Under the pieces are notes generated by a model. That model saw only the letters and a list, made by a program, of their open reading frames with translations, was not told where the DNA came from and did not search any database. Both the position numbers and the translations under genes were made by a program. Positions 14,424 through 22,216 of a DNA stretch of 24,794 nt are shown one piece after another. Location: assembly GCA_016793305.1 (NCBI GenBank), contig JAEUHU010000389.1, forward strand, positions 1 to 24,794. The letters run 5' to 3'. Within the stretch, counting starts at the first letter, position 1, and every line of letters starts with the position of its first letter. The DNA comes from Planctomycetota bacterium (GTDB taxonomy: Bacteria; Planctomycetota; UBA1135; UBA2386).

Positions 14424-15338
14424 CTACGCCCACGGTCCTCTGGCCCTCCAGGTCCGCGGCATGGCGATCGAGCCACGCAGCCCGCACACCACCGGCCACA
14501 AGAACCGTTTCAGTCCGCGCACCACCTCCGCCAAGGTCACCTCGGGCGCGAGCAGTCGACTGCGGCGAACGAAAGCCTGCCACTGCACCTGCTTGTCCTT
14601 CCGTTCCGCGAACTCGTCGCGCAACGCGATCGGTTCGGACTCCGGCAAATCGGTCGAGCGCCGTTCGAAGGTCGCTCGCAGAGCGCCACCGAGCGCCGCC
14701 GCCTCGAAAGCGAACTGCTCGGCTAGCACGTGCAGGTCGTAGAAGTCTTTCATGCGGCTGTTCAGCTCGCCGAGCGAGACCATCGCCTGGAACTTCTCGG
14801 CGACGACCGTCTCGCGCGGGTAGGCGCGGAGCTTGGGCGTGGGCAGCCCCAGCAGAGACGGATACTGCACATCGACGGGGCCAGGGTGCACGGCGTCGCC
14901 GAAGCCGATGTCGACTTGCACGTCGATTTGCGCCGTGGCCATCGTCGCATTCATCGTGACTCGCACGCCTTGGTAGAGCTGGTCTTCTCGGATGCGCCCG
15001 GCTTGCACGCTGGCTGAGTCGAACGAAACTCCGTCGGGTTCGACGTGGGTCGCCGCGACTTGGCGGAACATGGCGGCCAGCCGCTCGACATCGGCGTGTC
15101 CGTGGCCGAGCAGGTCGAGGTCGCGCGTGGCTCGGTGCGGCACGTTCGTCCACGTTGCGAACAGCATGGCGCCCTTCAGCAGGAACTGGTCGGCGTGCGC
15201 GGATGCTGCGAGGCGGTGCAGCAGGCGTTCGAGCACGAACTGCGTCAACAGCAGTTGCACGTCGTCACCTCGGATCTTTGCGAGGTTGCGCAGCCTGGCC
15301 TGGATCGAGGCCCCGAGGTCCTTGGGTGGCTTGGTCAA
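14424..15338 (-). CDS. abiEii: AbiEii-family nucleotidyltransferase toxin
   Basis: 304 residues starting with TTG at 15338; the TTGA overlap with the stop of the antitoxin gene supports this unusual start. The nucleotidyltransferase core is clear: FLLKGAMLFATW, then HRATRDLDLLGHG with the two catalytic Asp residues. The downstream motifs ETVVAEKFQAMVSLGELNSR and MKDFYDLHVLA are the signature of the AbiEii (DUF1814) group. AbiEii enzymes add nucleotides to RNA, in studied cases to tRNA acceptor ends, and stop growth upon phage infection or antitoxin loss. All core motifs are intact, so the toxin should be functional. The last about 20 residues (CGLRGSIAMPRTWRARGPWA) look atypical, and the true end may be altered relative to homologues. 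Confidence 0.9.
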   Translation of the reverse strand: MTKPPKDLGASIQARLRNLAKIRGDDVQLLLTQFVLERLLHRLAASAHADQFLLKGAMLFATWTNVPHRATRDLDLLGHGHADVERLAAMFRQVAATHVEPDGVSFDSASVQAGRIREDQLYQGVRVTMNATMATAQIDVQVDIGFGDAVHPGPVDVQYPSLLGLPTPKLRAYPRETVVAEKFQAMVSLGELNSRMKDFYDLHVLAEQFAFEAAALGGALRATFERRSTDLPESEPIALRDEFAERKDKQVQWQAFVRRSRLLAPEVTLAEVVRGLKRFLWPVVCGLRGSIAMPRTWRARGPWA

Positions 15339-15931
15339 AGCATGGCCTCCAAGTAGGGGCGGATCGACTTCTCGACCCGGACTACTCCGGCGTAGCGCAG
15401 CAACTTCTCCAGGTTGCGGCGTGGTCGACGCAGGTACTCACGCATCGCTTCGAGGGCCACATCGAGACCGATGCGCGAACGGAAGCGGAAGCAGTCGACG
15501 ACCGTCTTCTCCGGGTCGAACACGGCCACCTGCACGCCGTCGATCGTCTTCGTGTCGACACCGGTGGTCAGCGACTTCGCCACCATGCGAACGACGCGGA
15601 TCGGCAGGCCGGTCGCCTTCGGGACTCGCGCTTGCCGGGGGAGCGCGATCCAGGCCTCGAACGGGGCCTGCGTGGTCAGCCCGTGCACGCGCAGCGCCGA
15701 CAGTAGACAGACCACTCCGGTGGGGAACCGCTTGCCGACCGCCGCCAGGTTGCTCTCGGCCGACTGGTCGGCGTCCGTCGGCACGTAGAGACCTCGGCCG
15801 ATCTGGCGCAGCAACCCTTGGTCGCGCAGCCGCGTCAGGTAGGTGCGCGCGATGCCGTGCTGCTCCAGGTCCCTAGGGCGCAGGACGCCGAGACGACGGG
15901 CCAAGGTCATGGTGCGCGAGGCGTGGTCCAT
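15335..15931 (-). CDS. abiEi: AbiEi-family antitoxin/autorepressor
   Basis: 198 residues from ATG at 15931 (MDHASRTMTLARRLGVLRP); a second ATG at 15910 (MTLARRL) is also possible. The N-terminal winged helix (VLRPRDLEQHGIARTYLTRL, then GLLRQIGRGLYVP) is the AbiEi DNA-binding domain. The C-terminal part has CLLSALRVHGLTTQAP, VFDPEKTVVDCFRFRSRIGLD and EAMREYLRR, the conserved antitoxin core. In studied systems AbiEi represses its own promoter through inverted repeats and neutralises AbiEii without stable binding (type IV). It overlaps the toxin by TTGA, giving coupled translation. Palindromes directly upstream match the expected autoregulation. Confidence 0.9.
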   Translation of the reverse strand: MDHASRTMTLARRLGVLRPRDLEQHGIARTYLTRLRDQGLLRQIGRGLYVPTDADQSAESNLAAVGKRFPTGVVCLLSALRVHGLTTQAPFEAWIALPRQARVPKATGLPIRVVRMVAKSLTTGVDTKTIDGVQVAVFDPEKTVVDCFRFRSRIGLDVALEAMREYLRRPRRNLEKLLRYAGVVRVEKSIRPYLEAML

Positions 15932-15932
15932 T

Positions 15933-15978
15933 GTTCCGAAACGTACTACGAACCATGATTCGTGCAACGTTCCGGAAC
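15933..15978 (-). promoter_or_regulatory. AbiE operator/promoter region with palindromes
   Basis: Three symmetric elements lie directly upstream of the antitoxin start. ACGAACCATGATTCGT (15948-15963) is a 16-base palindrome with one mismatched pair. It is flanked by GTTCCGAAAC (15933-15942) and the perfect palindrome GTTCCGGAAC (15969-15978), which differ at one base and lie 36 bases apart. Such dense symmetry fits cooperative binding by a dimeric autorepressor, as shown for AbiEi in streptococci. I see no clear -10 box. Confidence 0.6.
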
Positions 15979-16098
15979 AGCGCCGAGCTGGGCGCGACCG
16001 CGACCGCACGGTGGGCGTGCTTGCGCATGGCCTGCGGCCCCCGGCTCAGGTGATTCGCCCATCCTTGCCGAAGAGCCCCAGCGTCCGTGAACCCTCCC

Positions 16099-16479
16099 AT
16101 GCGCAGCCTGGTCATCGACGACGAAGCCGTCGCGCGCCTCCACCTGAGGATCCTGCTGGAATCGCGCGGCACCGTCGACGAAGCGTCGGACGCGATCAGC
16201 GGCCTCGAACGTGTGCGCCAGGCGATCGCCGCGTCCGCACCGTACGACCTCGTCTGCATCGACCTGTCGATGCCCGGGACGGGTGGCATCGAGGCGATCC
16301 GGATGCTGCACGAGGTCGACCGCACCATGCGCGACGGCCGGCACACCCACGTCGTCGTCGTCACCGCTTCCGACGACCAGAAGGACATCCGGGCGGCGTT
16401 GCACCAGCACGTCGACGGCTACCTGCTGAAGCCGGTCACTCCGGGCCAGGTCGCCGAGACCATCGATCCTCTGGACTGA
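16099..16479 (+). CDS. Stand-alone response-regulator receiver domain
   Basis: 126 residues from ATG at 16099; GTG at 16087 is an in-frame alternative that would add four residues. It is a CheY-like single receiver: acidic pair in SLVIDDEAVARLHLR, phosphoacceptor Asp55 (CIDLSMPGTGG), Thr/Ala switch VVVVTASDD and conserved Lys111 (YLLKPVTPGQ). There is no output domain. It ends 5 bases before the start of the hybrid kinase at 16485, so the two are almost certainly co-transcribed. The natural reading is that the HPt domain of that kinase exchanges phosphate with this receiver. Confidence 0.9.
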   Translation: MRSLVIDDEAVARLHLRILLESRGTVDEASDAISGLERVRQAIAASAPYDLVCIDLSMPGTGGIEAIRMLHEVDRTMRDGRHTHVVVVTASDDQKDIRAALHQHVDGYLLKPVTPGQVAETIDPLD

Positions 16480-16484
16480 GTGCC

Positions 16485-18272
16485 ATGATCCAGGACGGCG
16501 ACAGCGTGTTCGGGCGGGTGCTCGCGCGCGAGCGCCAGCGCATCGGCACGCTGGAACGGTCGCTCGACGAACTGGCGGCGGAGCTCGAGCGGGCGCAGCG
16601 CGAACTGGCCGAGCTGCGCACGACGGCTGCGGCGACACCGGCACCCGCGGTGCCGATCCCACCGGCGGCGCCGACTGCGCCGACTGCGCCGGCGGCAGCG
16701 GCGGGCGTCGCCACGCCCGCTGCCGAACTGCAGGCGCTGCGCACCGAACTCGCGGCGGCCAAGGCCGCCAACCAGGCGAAGAGCATGTTCCTGGCCCACA
16801 TGAGCCACGAGCTCCGCATTCCCCTGAACGGCCTCGTCGGCGCCGTCGACGTGCTGAGCCGCACGCGGCTCGACGACAAGCAGCGGCAGCTGGTCTCGGT
16901 GTGCCAGCAGTCGAACGCGCGCGTGCTGCGCCTGATCGGCGACGTGCTCGACTTCTCGCGCATCGAACAGGGGCGCCTCGAGCTGCTGGCCCAGCCGTTC
17001 TGCGTGCAGGAGGTCGCCACCGAGCTCGCCGAGCTGTTCGCCAACGAAGTGCGCACGCGCGGCCTGAAGTTCCATCTCGCCGTGCCGGCGGAACCGCTGC
17101 TGATCCTGCGCGGCGACCCGAACCGCATCGGGCAGATCGTCTCGAACCTGCTGCACAACGCGTGCAAGTTCACGCCGAGCGGGTCGGTCGGCCTGCGCGT
17201 CGAGTTCGAGTGCTCCGGCGACGGTCGTTGCACGGTGCGCTGGCTGGTCAGCGACACGGGCGTCGGCATCGGCGAGGCCGACCAGCGCCGGTTGTTCGAC
17301 GTCTTCTCGCAGGCCAGGGAAGCGCAGCGCAAGCAGAGCGGGGCCGGCCTCGGTCTGTCGATCGTGAAGAGCCTCGCCGAAGCCATGGGCGGGGGCGTGG
17401 CCGTGCAGAGTGCGCCCGGCAAGGGCTCGACGTTCACGGTGACGACCGTGCACGAGGTCGCCGAGCTCGGCGCGACCACGCCGGTCGCGGCTGCTGCGAT
17501 CGACGCGAAGGTGGTGGCGGGGCTGCGGGTGCTGGTGGTCGACGACCACCCGGTCAATCGCACGGTGGCCGAGGCGATGCTGCGCGACCTCGGCTGCGAC
17601 GTGGCGACCGCCAGCAACGGCGAGGAGGCGGTCGCGAAGGTGCCGTCGGTCGCCCCGGACCTCGTGCTGATGGACTGCCACATGCCCGGCATGTCCGGCG
17701 TCGACGCGGCGCGGGCGATCCGCAAGGCGGGCTTCGGCAAGCCGATCGTGGCGGTCTCGGCCGACGTGTCGGCCGAGAACCGCGCCCAGGTGCAGTCCGC
17801 CGGCATGCAGCGTGTGCTCGGCAAACCGTTCCTCGCGAACGACCTGCTGCTGGCGATGGCCGCGGCCCTCGGGAAGGGCACGCCGGGTGCTGCGCCCGTG
17901 CCGTCGGCGAGTGCGCCGCCTGCCGTGGCGGGTGCCGGCACACCCGTGTTCGACACCGCTGCGGCGTTGGCGCTGGTCGGCGGCAGACGGGAGCTCGTGG
18001 TGCGGCTGGTCGACCTGTTCCTCGAACAGCTCGACGCCTCGATCGCGGCGATCGTCGTGGCGGTGCAGGCCGGGGATCCGGAGGCGCAGAAGAAGGCCGC
18101 ACACGCGCTGAAGGGTTCGGCGGCGGTGATCGGTGCGAAGCGGCTGCGTGAGCTGGCAGCATCGCTCGAGCAGGAAGGGCGCGCCGGGCGCTGCAGTGCG
18201 GCCGAGCTGCAGCAGCTGCAGGAGGCCGCGCTGGCGACGGCCAGCAGCATGCGCGCGTTCCGGGCCGGCTGA
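16485..18272 (+). CDS. Soluble hybrid histidine kinase with receiver and HPt domains
   Basis: 595 residues from ATG at 16485. Residues 1-45 form a charged coiled coil (LERSLDELAAELERAQRELAEL). An Ala/Pro-rich linker follows at about 48-80, then a second helix leading to His108 in HMSHELRIPLNGLVG. The ATPase domain has NLLHNACKFTPSG, DTGVGIGEAD, LFDVFSQ and GAGLGLSIVKSLAEAMGG. A receiver at about 350-465 carries Asp397 (LMDCHMPGMSG) and Lys in LGKPF. After another Ala/Pro linker an HPt domain carries His540 in AAHALKGSAAVIGA. No sensor domain or membrane segment is present, so the signal must come through the N-terminal coiled coil. It is odd in having Ile instead of Thr or Asn four residues after the catalytic His. 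It forms an operon with the receiver gene upstream. Confidence 0.92.
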   Translation: MIQDGDSVFGRVLARERQRIGTLERSLDELAAELERAQRELAELRTTAAATPAPAVPIPPAAPTAPTAPAAAAGVATPAAELQALRTELAAAKAANQAKSMFLAHMSHELRIPLNGLVGAVDVLSRTRLDDKQRQLVSVCQQSNARVLRLIGDVLDFSRIEQGRLELLAQPFCVQEVATELAELFANEVRTRGLKFHLAVPAEPLLILRGDPNRIGQIVSNLLHNACKFTPSGSVGLRVEFECSGDGRCTVRWLVSDTGVGIGEADQRRLFDVFSQAREAQRKQSGAGLGLSIVKSLAEAMGGGVAVQSAPGKGSTFTVTTVHEVAELGATTPVAAAAIDAKVVAGLRVLVVDDHPVNRTVAEAMLRDLGCDVATASNGEEAVAKVPSVAPDLVLMDCHMPGMSGVDAARAIRKAGFGKPIVAVSADVSAENRAQVQSAGMQRVLGKPFLANDLLLAMAAALGKGTPGAAPVPSASAPPAVAGAGTPVFDTAAALALVGGRRELVVRLVDLFLEQLDASIAAIVVAVQAGDPEAQKKAAHALKGSAAVIGAKRLRELAASLEQEGRAGRCSAAELQQLQEAALATASSMRAFRAG

Positions 18273-18308
18273 TCGCGCCTTGTTCGCGTACGGCAGCGCC
18301 GATCGCGC

Positions 18309-19067
18309 CTACGACTTCGCGACCGTGTGCGTGGCCAGGTCCTGTGCCAGCTCGATCGGCCCGTCGAAGTGCTCGGCCGCGGCCCGGCCCAGGTCGTGGC
18401 CCTCGCATTCGGGATAGAAGTGCGTCAGCAACAGCCGCCGTGCTCTGGCGCGGCGCGCGTAGCCGGCGGTGAGGCGCGGCGTCAGGTGGCCGTCGAGCTT
18501 CTGTCCGTCGGGCGTCGCCGCCTCGCAGACGAACAGGTCGACGTCGCGCGCCAGCTCGACCAGTTCGTCGCATTCGTCGGCGTCGCCGGCGAACGCGATC
18601 GAAGCGCCATGCGGGTCGGTGAAGCGGTAGCCGAGGCTCTGCGCGGTGTGGCGGATCGGCACGGCCTGTGCGTGCAGGCCGCCGACGGCGAAGGGGCCGG
18701 GCGCCAGTTCCTGCACGCGCAGTTCGTAGCCGCGTGGCGCGAGCCACGGCCAGGCCTCGGTCAGCCGGTCGAGCAGCCGCTGCAGGCCGGGTGCGCCGTG
18801 GAGCGTCAGCGGGGGGCGGCCGGCGAACGTCGGCGAGCGCAGCGCGAACAGCAGGGCGGCGAGGTCGGCGCAGTGGTCGGTGTGGTAGTGCGTGAACAGC
18901 ACCGCCGACAGAGCGCGCAGCGACTCCCCGGCCTGGGCGAGCCGCCGCGTGATGCCGGGGCCGCAGTCGACCAGCAACCGTTCGTCGCCGTGGCGCAGCA
19001 GGTAGCCGGCGGGGAAGCGGTCGGCGACCGGGATCGCCGTGCCGGAGCCGAGGACCACGAGCTGCAT
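18309..19067 (-). CDS. Metallo-beta-lactamase-fold hydrolase, RNase Z-like
   Basis: 252 residues from ATG at 19067 (MQLVVLGSGTAIPVADR). All metal ligands of the fold are visible: His60, His62, Asp64 and His65 in THYHTDHCADL, His140 (VPIRHTAQSLGYRF), Asp162 (AFAGDADECDEL) and His216 (LLLTHFYPE). GHLTPRLTAGYARRARARRL, with His194, is typical of the RNase Z/arylsulfatase-like branch. These enzymes bind two zinc ions and cleave phosphodiester, sulfate or ester bonds. The RNase Z exosite arm is absent or short, so tRNA processing is not assured. No signal peptide is present, so it should be cytoplasmic. It converges on the hybrid kinase with 36 bases between and diverges from the lipoprotein gene. 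Confidence 0.88.
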   Translation of the reverse strand: MQLVVLGSGTAIPVADRFPAGYLLRHGDERLLVDCGPGITRRLAQAGESLRALSAVLFTHYHTDHCADLAALLFALRSPTFAGRPPLTLHGAPGLQRLLDRLTEAWPWLAPRGYELRVQELAPGPFAVGGLHAQAVPIRHTAQSLGYRFTDPHGASIAFAGDADECDELVELARDVDLFVCEAATPDGQKLDGHLTPRLTAGYARRARARRLLLTHFYPECEGHDLGRAAAEHFDGPIELAQDLATHTVAKS

Positions 19068-19264
19068 GCGGGGAGGCTAGCCCGGGCGGGGGGCACTTGC
19101 CCAGCGTGCACGAATCCTGGCGAAGAAGACGAGCCGATGCCGCCGCTGGCTGCGTAGCGGCCGTCTCGCGCCGGAACATCCCGACTCCAGACCCCAGTCG
19201 CACCGGCCGAACAGCCGATGCAATCGCTGGCGCCGTGTCGCCAGGGGTCCAGAATCGAGGAACC
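19068..19264. promoter_or_regulatory. Divergent intergenic region, with a hairpin ahead of the redox operon
   Basis: These 197 bases separate the MBL-fold gene from the lipoprotein gene, the likely first gene of the redox operon. A perfect 6-bp inverted repeat, CTGGCG (19227-19232) and CGCCAG (19239-19244) with a 6-base loop, ends 20 bases before the lipoprotein start and could be an operator or an mRNA hairpin. GAGGA just before the ATG at 19265 is a good ribosome binding site. I cannot identify a -35/-10 pair. Confidence 0.45.
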
Positions 19265-19951
19265 ATGCCACTCCGCACTGCAACGATGAACTCCACCCGA
19301 ACGACCGTGGCCCTGGCCGCGGCCTGCACCTTCCTGCTCGGCGCCTGCTCGTCGACCCCGTCCCGCGAGTCCGCACCGGTCCAGGTCGACGCGATGGTCA
19401 CCTGGATCGAGCGTGTGCACGTCGAGGCCGAGCGCTCGCAGCTGGCGATCGCCGAGTCGTTCGAGCGGTTGAACGCGATCGCCGCCGGCCGCTTCGACAA
19501 GGAGCCGGCCGCGCAGGCCTACGCCCGCTTCGTGCAGGCGACCGACGAGGCGGCGCAGCAGGCCAAGCGCTTCCGCGAGGTCGTGCAGCCGATGGTCGAG
19601 ACCGCGCAGCCGGTGTTCGTGCGCTGGCAGCAGGACCTGCAGACGATCACCAACGAGAAGCTGCGCCAGCGCGGCGAGATGCGCTACGCGGTCGCGAAGC
19701 AGCGCTACGACGCGATCACCAAGGTCGCCGTGCCGTCGCAGCAGACGCTCGACGCCTACGTGAAGGAGCTGAAGGACCACGCCGCGTTCCTCGCCCACGA
19801 CCTGAACCCGAGCGCGATCCAGGACATCCAGGCCGGCGTCAAGGACATCGCCAAGACGGTGCTCGGGCTCGACCGCGACCTGAAGTCGTGCATGGCCGCG
19901 GCCCGCGCCTACGTCGACGAGTCGTCGCTGCCCGCCGCTCCGGCGCGCTGA
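19265..19951 (+). CDS. DUF2959-like lipoprotein
   Basis: 228 residues from ATG at 19265, preceded by GAGGA at 4 bases; ATG at 19286 is a second option. A lipoprotein signal peptide with lipobox LLGAC ends at about Cys29 (TVALAAACTFLLGACSST). The mature part is almost entirely helical and charged (AERSQLAIAESFERLNAI, DEAAQQAKRFREVVQPM, LKDHAAFLAHDLNPSAIQDI, VKDIAKTVLGLDRDL), resembling the DUF2959 family of coiled-coil-like periplasmic lipoproteins with no known function. It is anchored to an envelope membrane. The flavin-ferredoxin gene begins 18 bases downstream, so it may be co-expressed with the redox genes, perhaps as an accessory or scaffold; that is inference. Confidence 0.82.
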   Translation: MPLRTATMNSTRTTVALAAACTFLLGACSSTPSRESAPVQVDAMVTWIERVHVEAERSQLAIAESFERLNAIAAGRFDKEPAAQAYARFVQATDEAAQQAKRFREVVQPMVETAQPVFVRWQQDLQTITNEKLRQRGEMRYAVAKQRYDAITKVAVPSQQTLDAYVKELKDHAAFLAHDLNPSAIQDIQAGVKDIAKTVLGLDRDLKSCMAAARAYVDESSLPAAPAR

Positions 19952-19969
19952 CCCGGCCGTCGTCCCGAC

Positions 19970-22216
19970 ATGACGCTGTCGCTGCTTCTCGCCGTGGTGA
20001 CCGTGCTGGCGATCGCCCTGGCGGCGGCGTGGCATCGCCACGTCGACCTGCGGCGGCAGCGGGAAGTGGTCGCCGAGCGCGAGCGAATGAGCGAACGCGC
20101 CGCGAGCGCGCCGCCGCTGCAGCTGCCGGTGATCGACCTCGCCAAGTGCCTCGGCTGCGGCACCTGCGTGCGCGAGTGCCCCGAGAACGGCGTGCTCGGC
20201 CTCGTGCACGGCCAGGCGGCGGTGGTCAACGCCGCAGCGTGCGTCGGCCATGCGCGCTGCGTCAGCGAGTGCCCGGTCGGCGCCGTGACGCTGTCGCGCG
20301 GCGATCTGGCGGCACGCCGCGACGTGCCCGTGCTCGACGACGACCTGCAGGCGCTCGACCGCGACGGCCTGTTCCTGGTCGGCGAGATCACCGCGCGCTC
20401 GTTGATCCGCGTCGCCACCGAACAGGGCAGCAAGGTCGCGTCGACCATCGTCGCGCGCGTGCGGGCCGCCGGACCTCGTCCGGACGGTGTGCACGACGCG
20501 GTGATCGTCGGCGCCGGTCCTGGCGGCCTCGCTTGTGCGCTCGGCTTGGCGCGGGCCGGCAAGGGCCTCGACTTCGTGCTGCTCGACCAGGAGGCGGTGA
20601 TCGGCGGCACGGTGGCGAAGTACCCGCGCAAGAAGCTGGTGCTGACCGACGACGTGGTGCTGCCCGCCCACGGTCGGCTCGCGCGTCGTGAGTACGACAA
20701 GGAGGAGCTGATCGCGCTGTGGCAGGAGCTCGCCGCTCAGCACCGCCTGCCGTTCCGCGGTGGCGTCACGTTCGACCACGTCGAGCGATGCGACGACGGC
20801 ACGTTCGTCGTGCACACCGACGCCGGTGCCTTGCGCGCGCGGCACGTCGTGCTGGCGGTCGGCCGGCGCGGCACGCCGCGGCGCCTCGGCGTGCCCGGCG
20901 AGGACCTGCCGCACGTCGCCTACGGCCTGCTCGACGCCGCGGCCTACACCGACAGCCATTGCGTGGTCGTCGGCGGAGGCGACAGCGCGGTCGAGACCGC
21001 CCTCGCACTCGCCGAACAACCCGGCAACCAGGTGACGATCGTCTACCGGCAGGACGCGTTCTTCCGGCTGCGCGGCAAGAACCACGAACGCATCACCGCG
21101 GCGCTGGCCGAGGGCCACGTCGAGGCGCTGTTCGCGAGCGAAGTGGCGGCGATCGGCGAGGGCTTCGTCGACGTGCAGCGCCACGACGCGGGTGCGCGTG
21201 TGCAGCTGCAGCTGCGCGCCGACCAGGTGTTCGTGATGGCGGGCGGCGTGATGCCGTTCGCGCAGCTCGAGAAGAGCGGTGTCAGCTTCGACCCGACGCG
21301 CCATCCTGCGACGGAGCCCGCGGTCGCGGCCGCACCTGCGACGCCGGCCGGCAACGGCCTGCTGCCGGCGGTCGTCGGCGGCCTGGTCGCGGCGCTGCTG
21401 ACGCTCGGCTTCGTGCTGTGGCACGCCGACTACTACCTCGCGGCCGCGGTGCAGCGCGCCGGCGACCCGAAGCACGCGCTGCTGAGTTCGAGCAGCCGGC
21501 TCGGCCTGTGGTTCGGCTTCGCGGCGGTGGGGGCCGTGCTCGCCAACCTCGCCTACCTGGTGCGGCGCCAGCAGTGGTTCGGCGTGCGCTTCGGCCAGCT
21601 GTCGACCTGGATGACGCTGCACGTGGCGACCGGCACCGCGGCGGTGCTGCTGGCGATGCTGCACGCGACGATGGCACCGCGGCCGACCATCGGCGGTTAC
21701 GCGTTCTGGGCGCTGGTGGTGCTGCTCGTCACCGGCGCCATCGGCCGCTGGTTCTACGCCTGGCTGCCGCGCAGCGCGAACGGCCGCGAACTCGAACTCG
21801 AAGCGCTGCGGCGAGAGCTCGCCGCCGAACGTGGCCAGCGGAGCGATCCGTTCACCACGGCCGCGCACGCCGAGGTGCTCGGGCTGCTGGAGCGTCGGCA
21901 GTGGCGGTCGACGTGGTTCGGCCGGGTGCTGGCGCTGGTCGGGCTGCAGTGGGACCTGTGGTGCACGATGCTGCGGCTGCGCCGGCGCGGTCGCGCCGAA
22001 GGAGCGTCCGCCGAGGTGGTCGGTGCCGTGCTGCAGCGCGCCCGGCAGGCCCACGGCGCGGCCGTCGCGGTGGCGCATCTCGAGGACCTGCGCGCGCTGC
22101 TCGGCACGTGGCGCTGGCTGCACCGCTGGCTCGCGCTGCTGATGGTTTTGCTGGTCGTGGTGCACGTCGTCGTCGCCACCCTGCACGGCGCGTTCGCCGA
22201 CGGAGGTCGCCCGTGA
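19970..22216 (+). CDS. Ferredoxin / FAD-NAD(P) oxidoreductase / cytochrome b-type membrane fusion protein
   Basis: 748 residues from ATG at 19970. Residues 3-21 form a membrane anchor. A ferredoxin-like domain follows: Cys60, 63, 66, 70 (CLGCGTCVRECP), then Cys91, His94, Cys97, Cys101 (CVGHARCVSECP). Residues 176-435 are a thioredoxin-reductase-like flavoprotein, with the FAD loop GAGPGG at 181-186, VAKYPRKKLVLTDDVVLP, and the NAD(P) loop GGGDSA at 335-340. It has no CxxC disulfide between the two loops, as in YpdA-like reductases. The C-terminal 290 residues have about five membrane segments with two H-x13-H pairs, His551/His565 and His718/His732, the arrangement of a diheme b four-helix bundle. 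It would link NAD(P)H, FAD, Fe-S clusters and membrane hemes. Its GTGA overlap with the 23-heme cytochrome gene suggests that cytochrome is its electron partner. The direction of electron flow is unknown. Confidence 0.88.
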   Translation: MTLSLLLAVVTVLAIALAAAWHRHVDLRRQREVVAERERMSERAASAPPLQLPVIDLAKCLGCGTCVRECPENGVLGLVHGQAAVVNAAACVGHARCVSECPVGAVTLSRGDLAARRDVPVLDDDLQALDRDGLFLVGEITARSLIRVATEQGSKVASTIVARVRAAGPRPDGVHDAVIVGAGPGGLACALGLARAGKGLDFVLLDQEAVIGGTVAKYPRKKLVLTDDVVLPAHGRLARREYDKEELIALWQELAAQHRLPFRGGVTFDHVERCDDGTFVVHTDAGALRARHVVLAVGRRGTPRRLGVPGEDLPHVAYGLLDAAAYTDSHCVVVGGGDSAVETALALAEQPGNQVTIVYRQDAFFRLRGKNHERITAALAEGHVEALFASEVAAIGEGFVDVQRHDAGARVQLQLRADQVFVMAGGVMPFAQLEKSGVSFDPTRHPATEPAVAAAPATPAGNGLLPAVVGGLVAALLTLGFVLWHADYYLAAAVQRAGDPKHALLSSSSRLGLWFGFAAVGAVLANLAYLVRRQQWFGVRFGQLSTWMTLHVATGTAAVLLAMLHATMAPRPTIGGYAFWALVVLLVTGAIGRWFYAWLPRSANGRELELEALRRELAAERGQRSDPFTTAAHAEVLGLLERRQWRSTWFGRVLALVGLQWDLWCTMLRLRRRGRAEGASAEVVGAVLQRARQAHGAAVAVAHLEDLRALLGTWRWLHRWLALLMVLLVVVHVVVATLHGAFADGGRP

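Noticed and set aside
2514..14457. TCCAGGTCCG repeated near 2514, 8101 and 14448 as a possible shared regulatory motif
   Set aside because: Two copies precede starts of signalling genes, but the third lies inside the AbiEii coding region. A 10-mer of this composition can recur by chance in GC-rich DNA.
15335..15978. Mobile-element borders around the AbiE pair
   Set aside because: No terminal inverted repeats, target duplications, integrase or transposase are visible, and base composition does not differ obviously from the neighbours.
18273..18308. Terminator between the convergent hybrid kinase and MBL-fold genes
   Set aside because: GATCGCGCC occurs twice as a direct repeat, but I find no stem-loop followed by a T tract.
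18309..19067. Calling the MBL-fold protein a true tRNA-processing RNase Z
   Set aside because: Metal ligands match, but the flexible exosite arm that binds tRNA is not evident, so only the fold-level name is supported.
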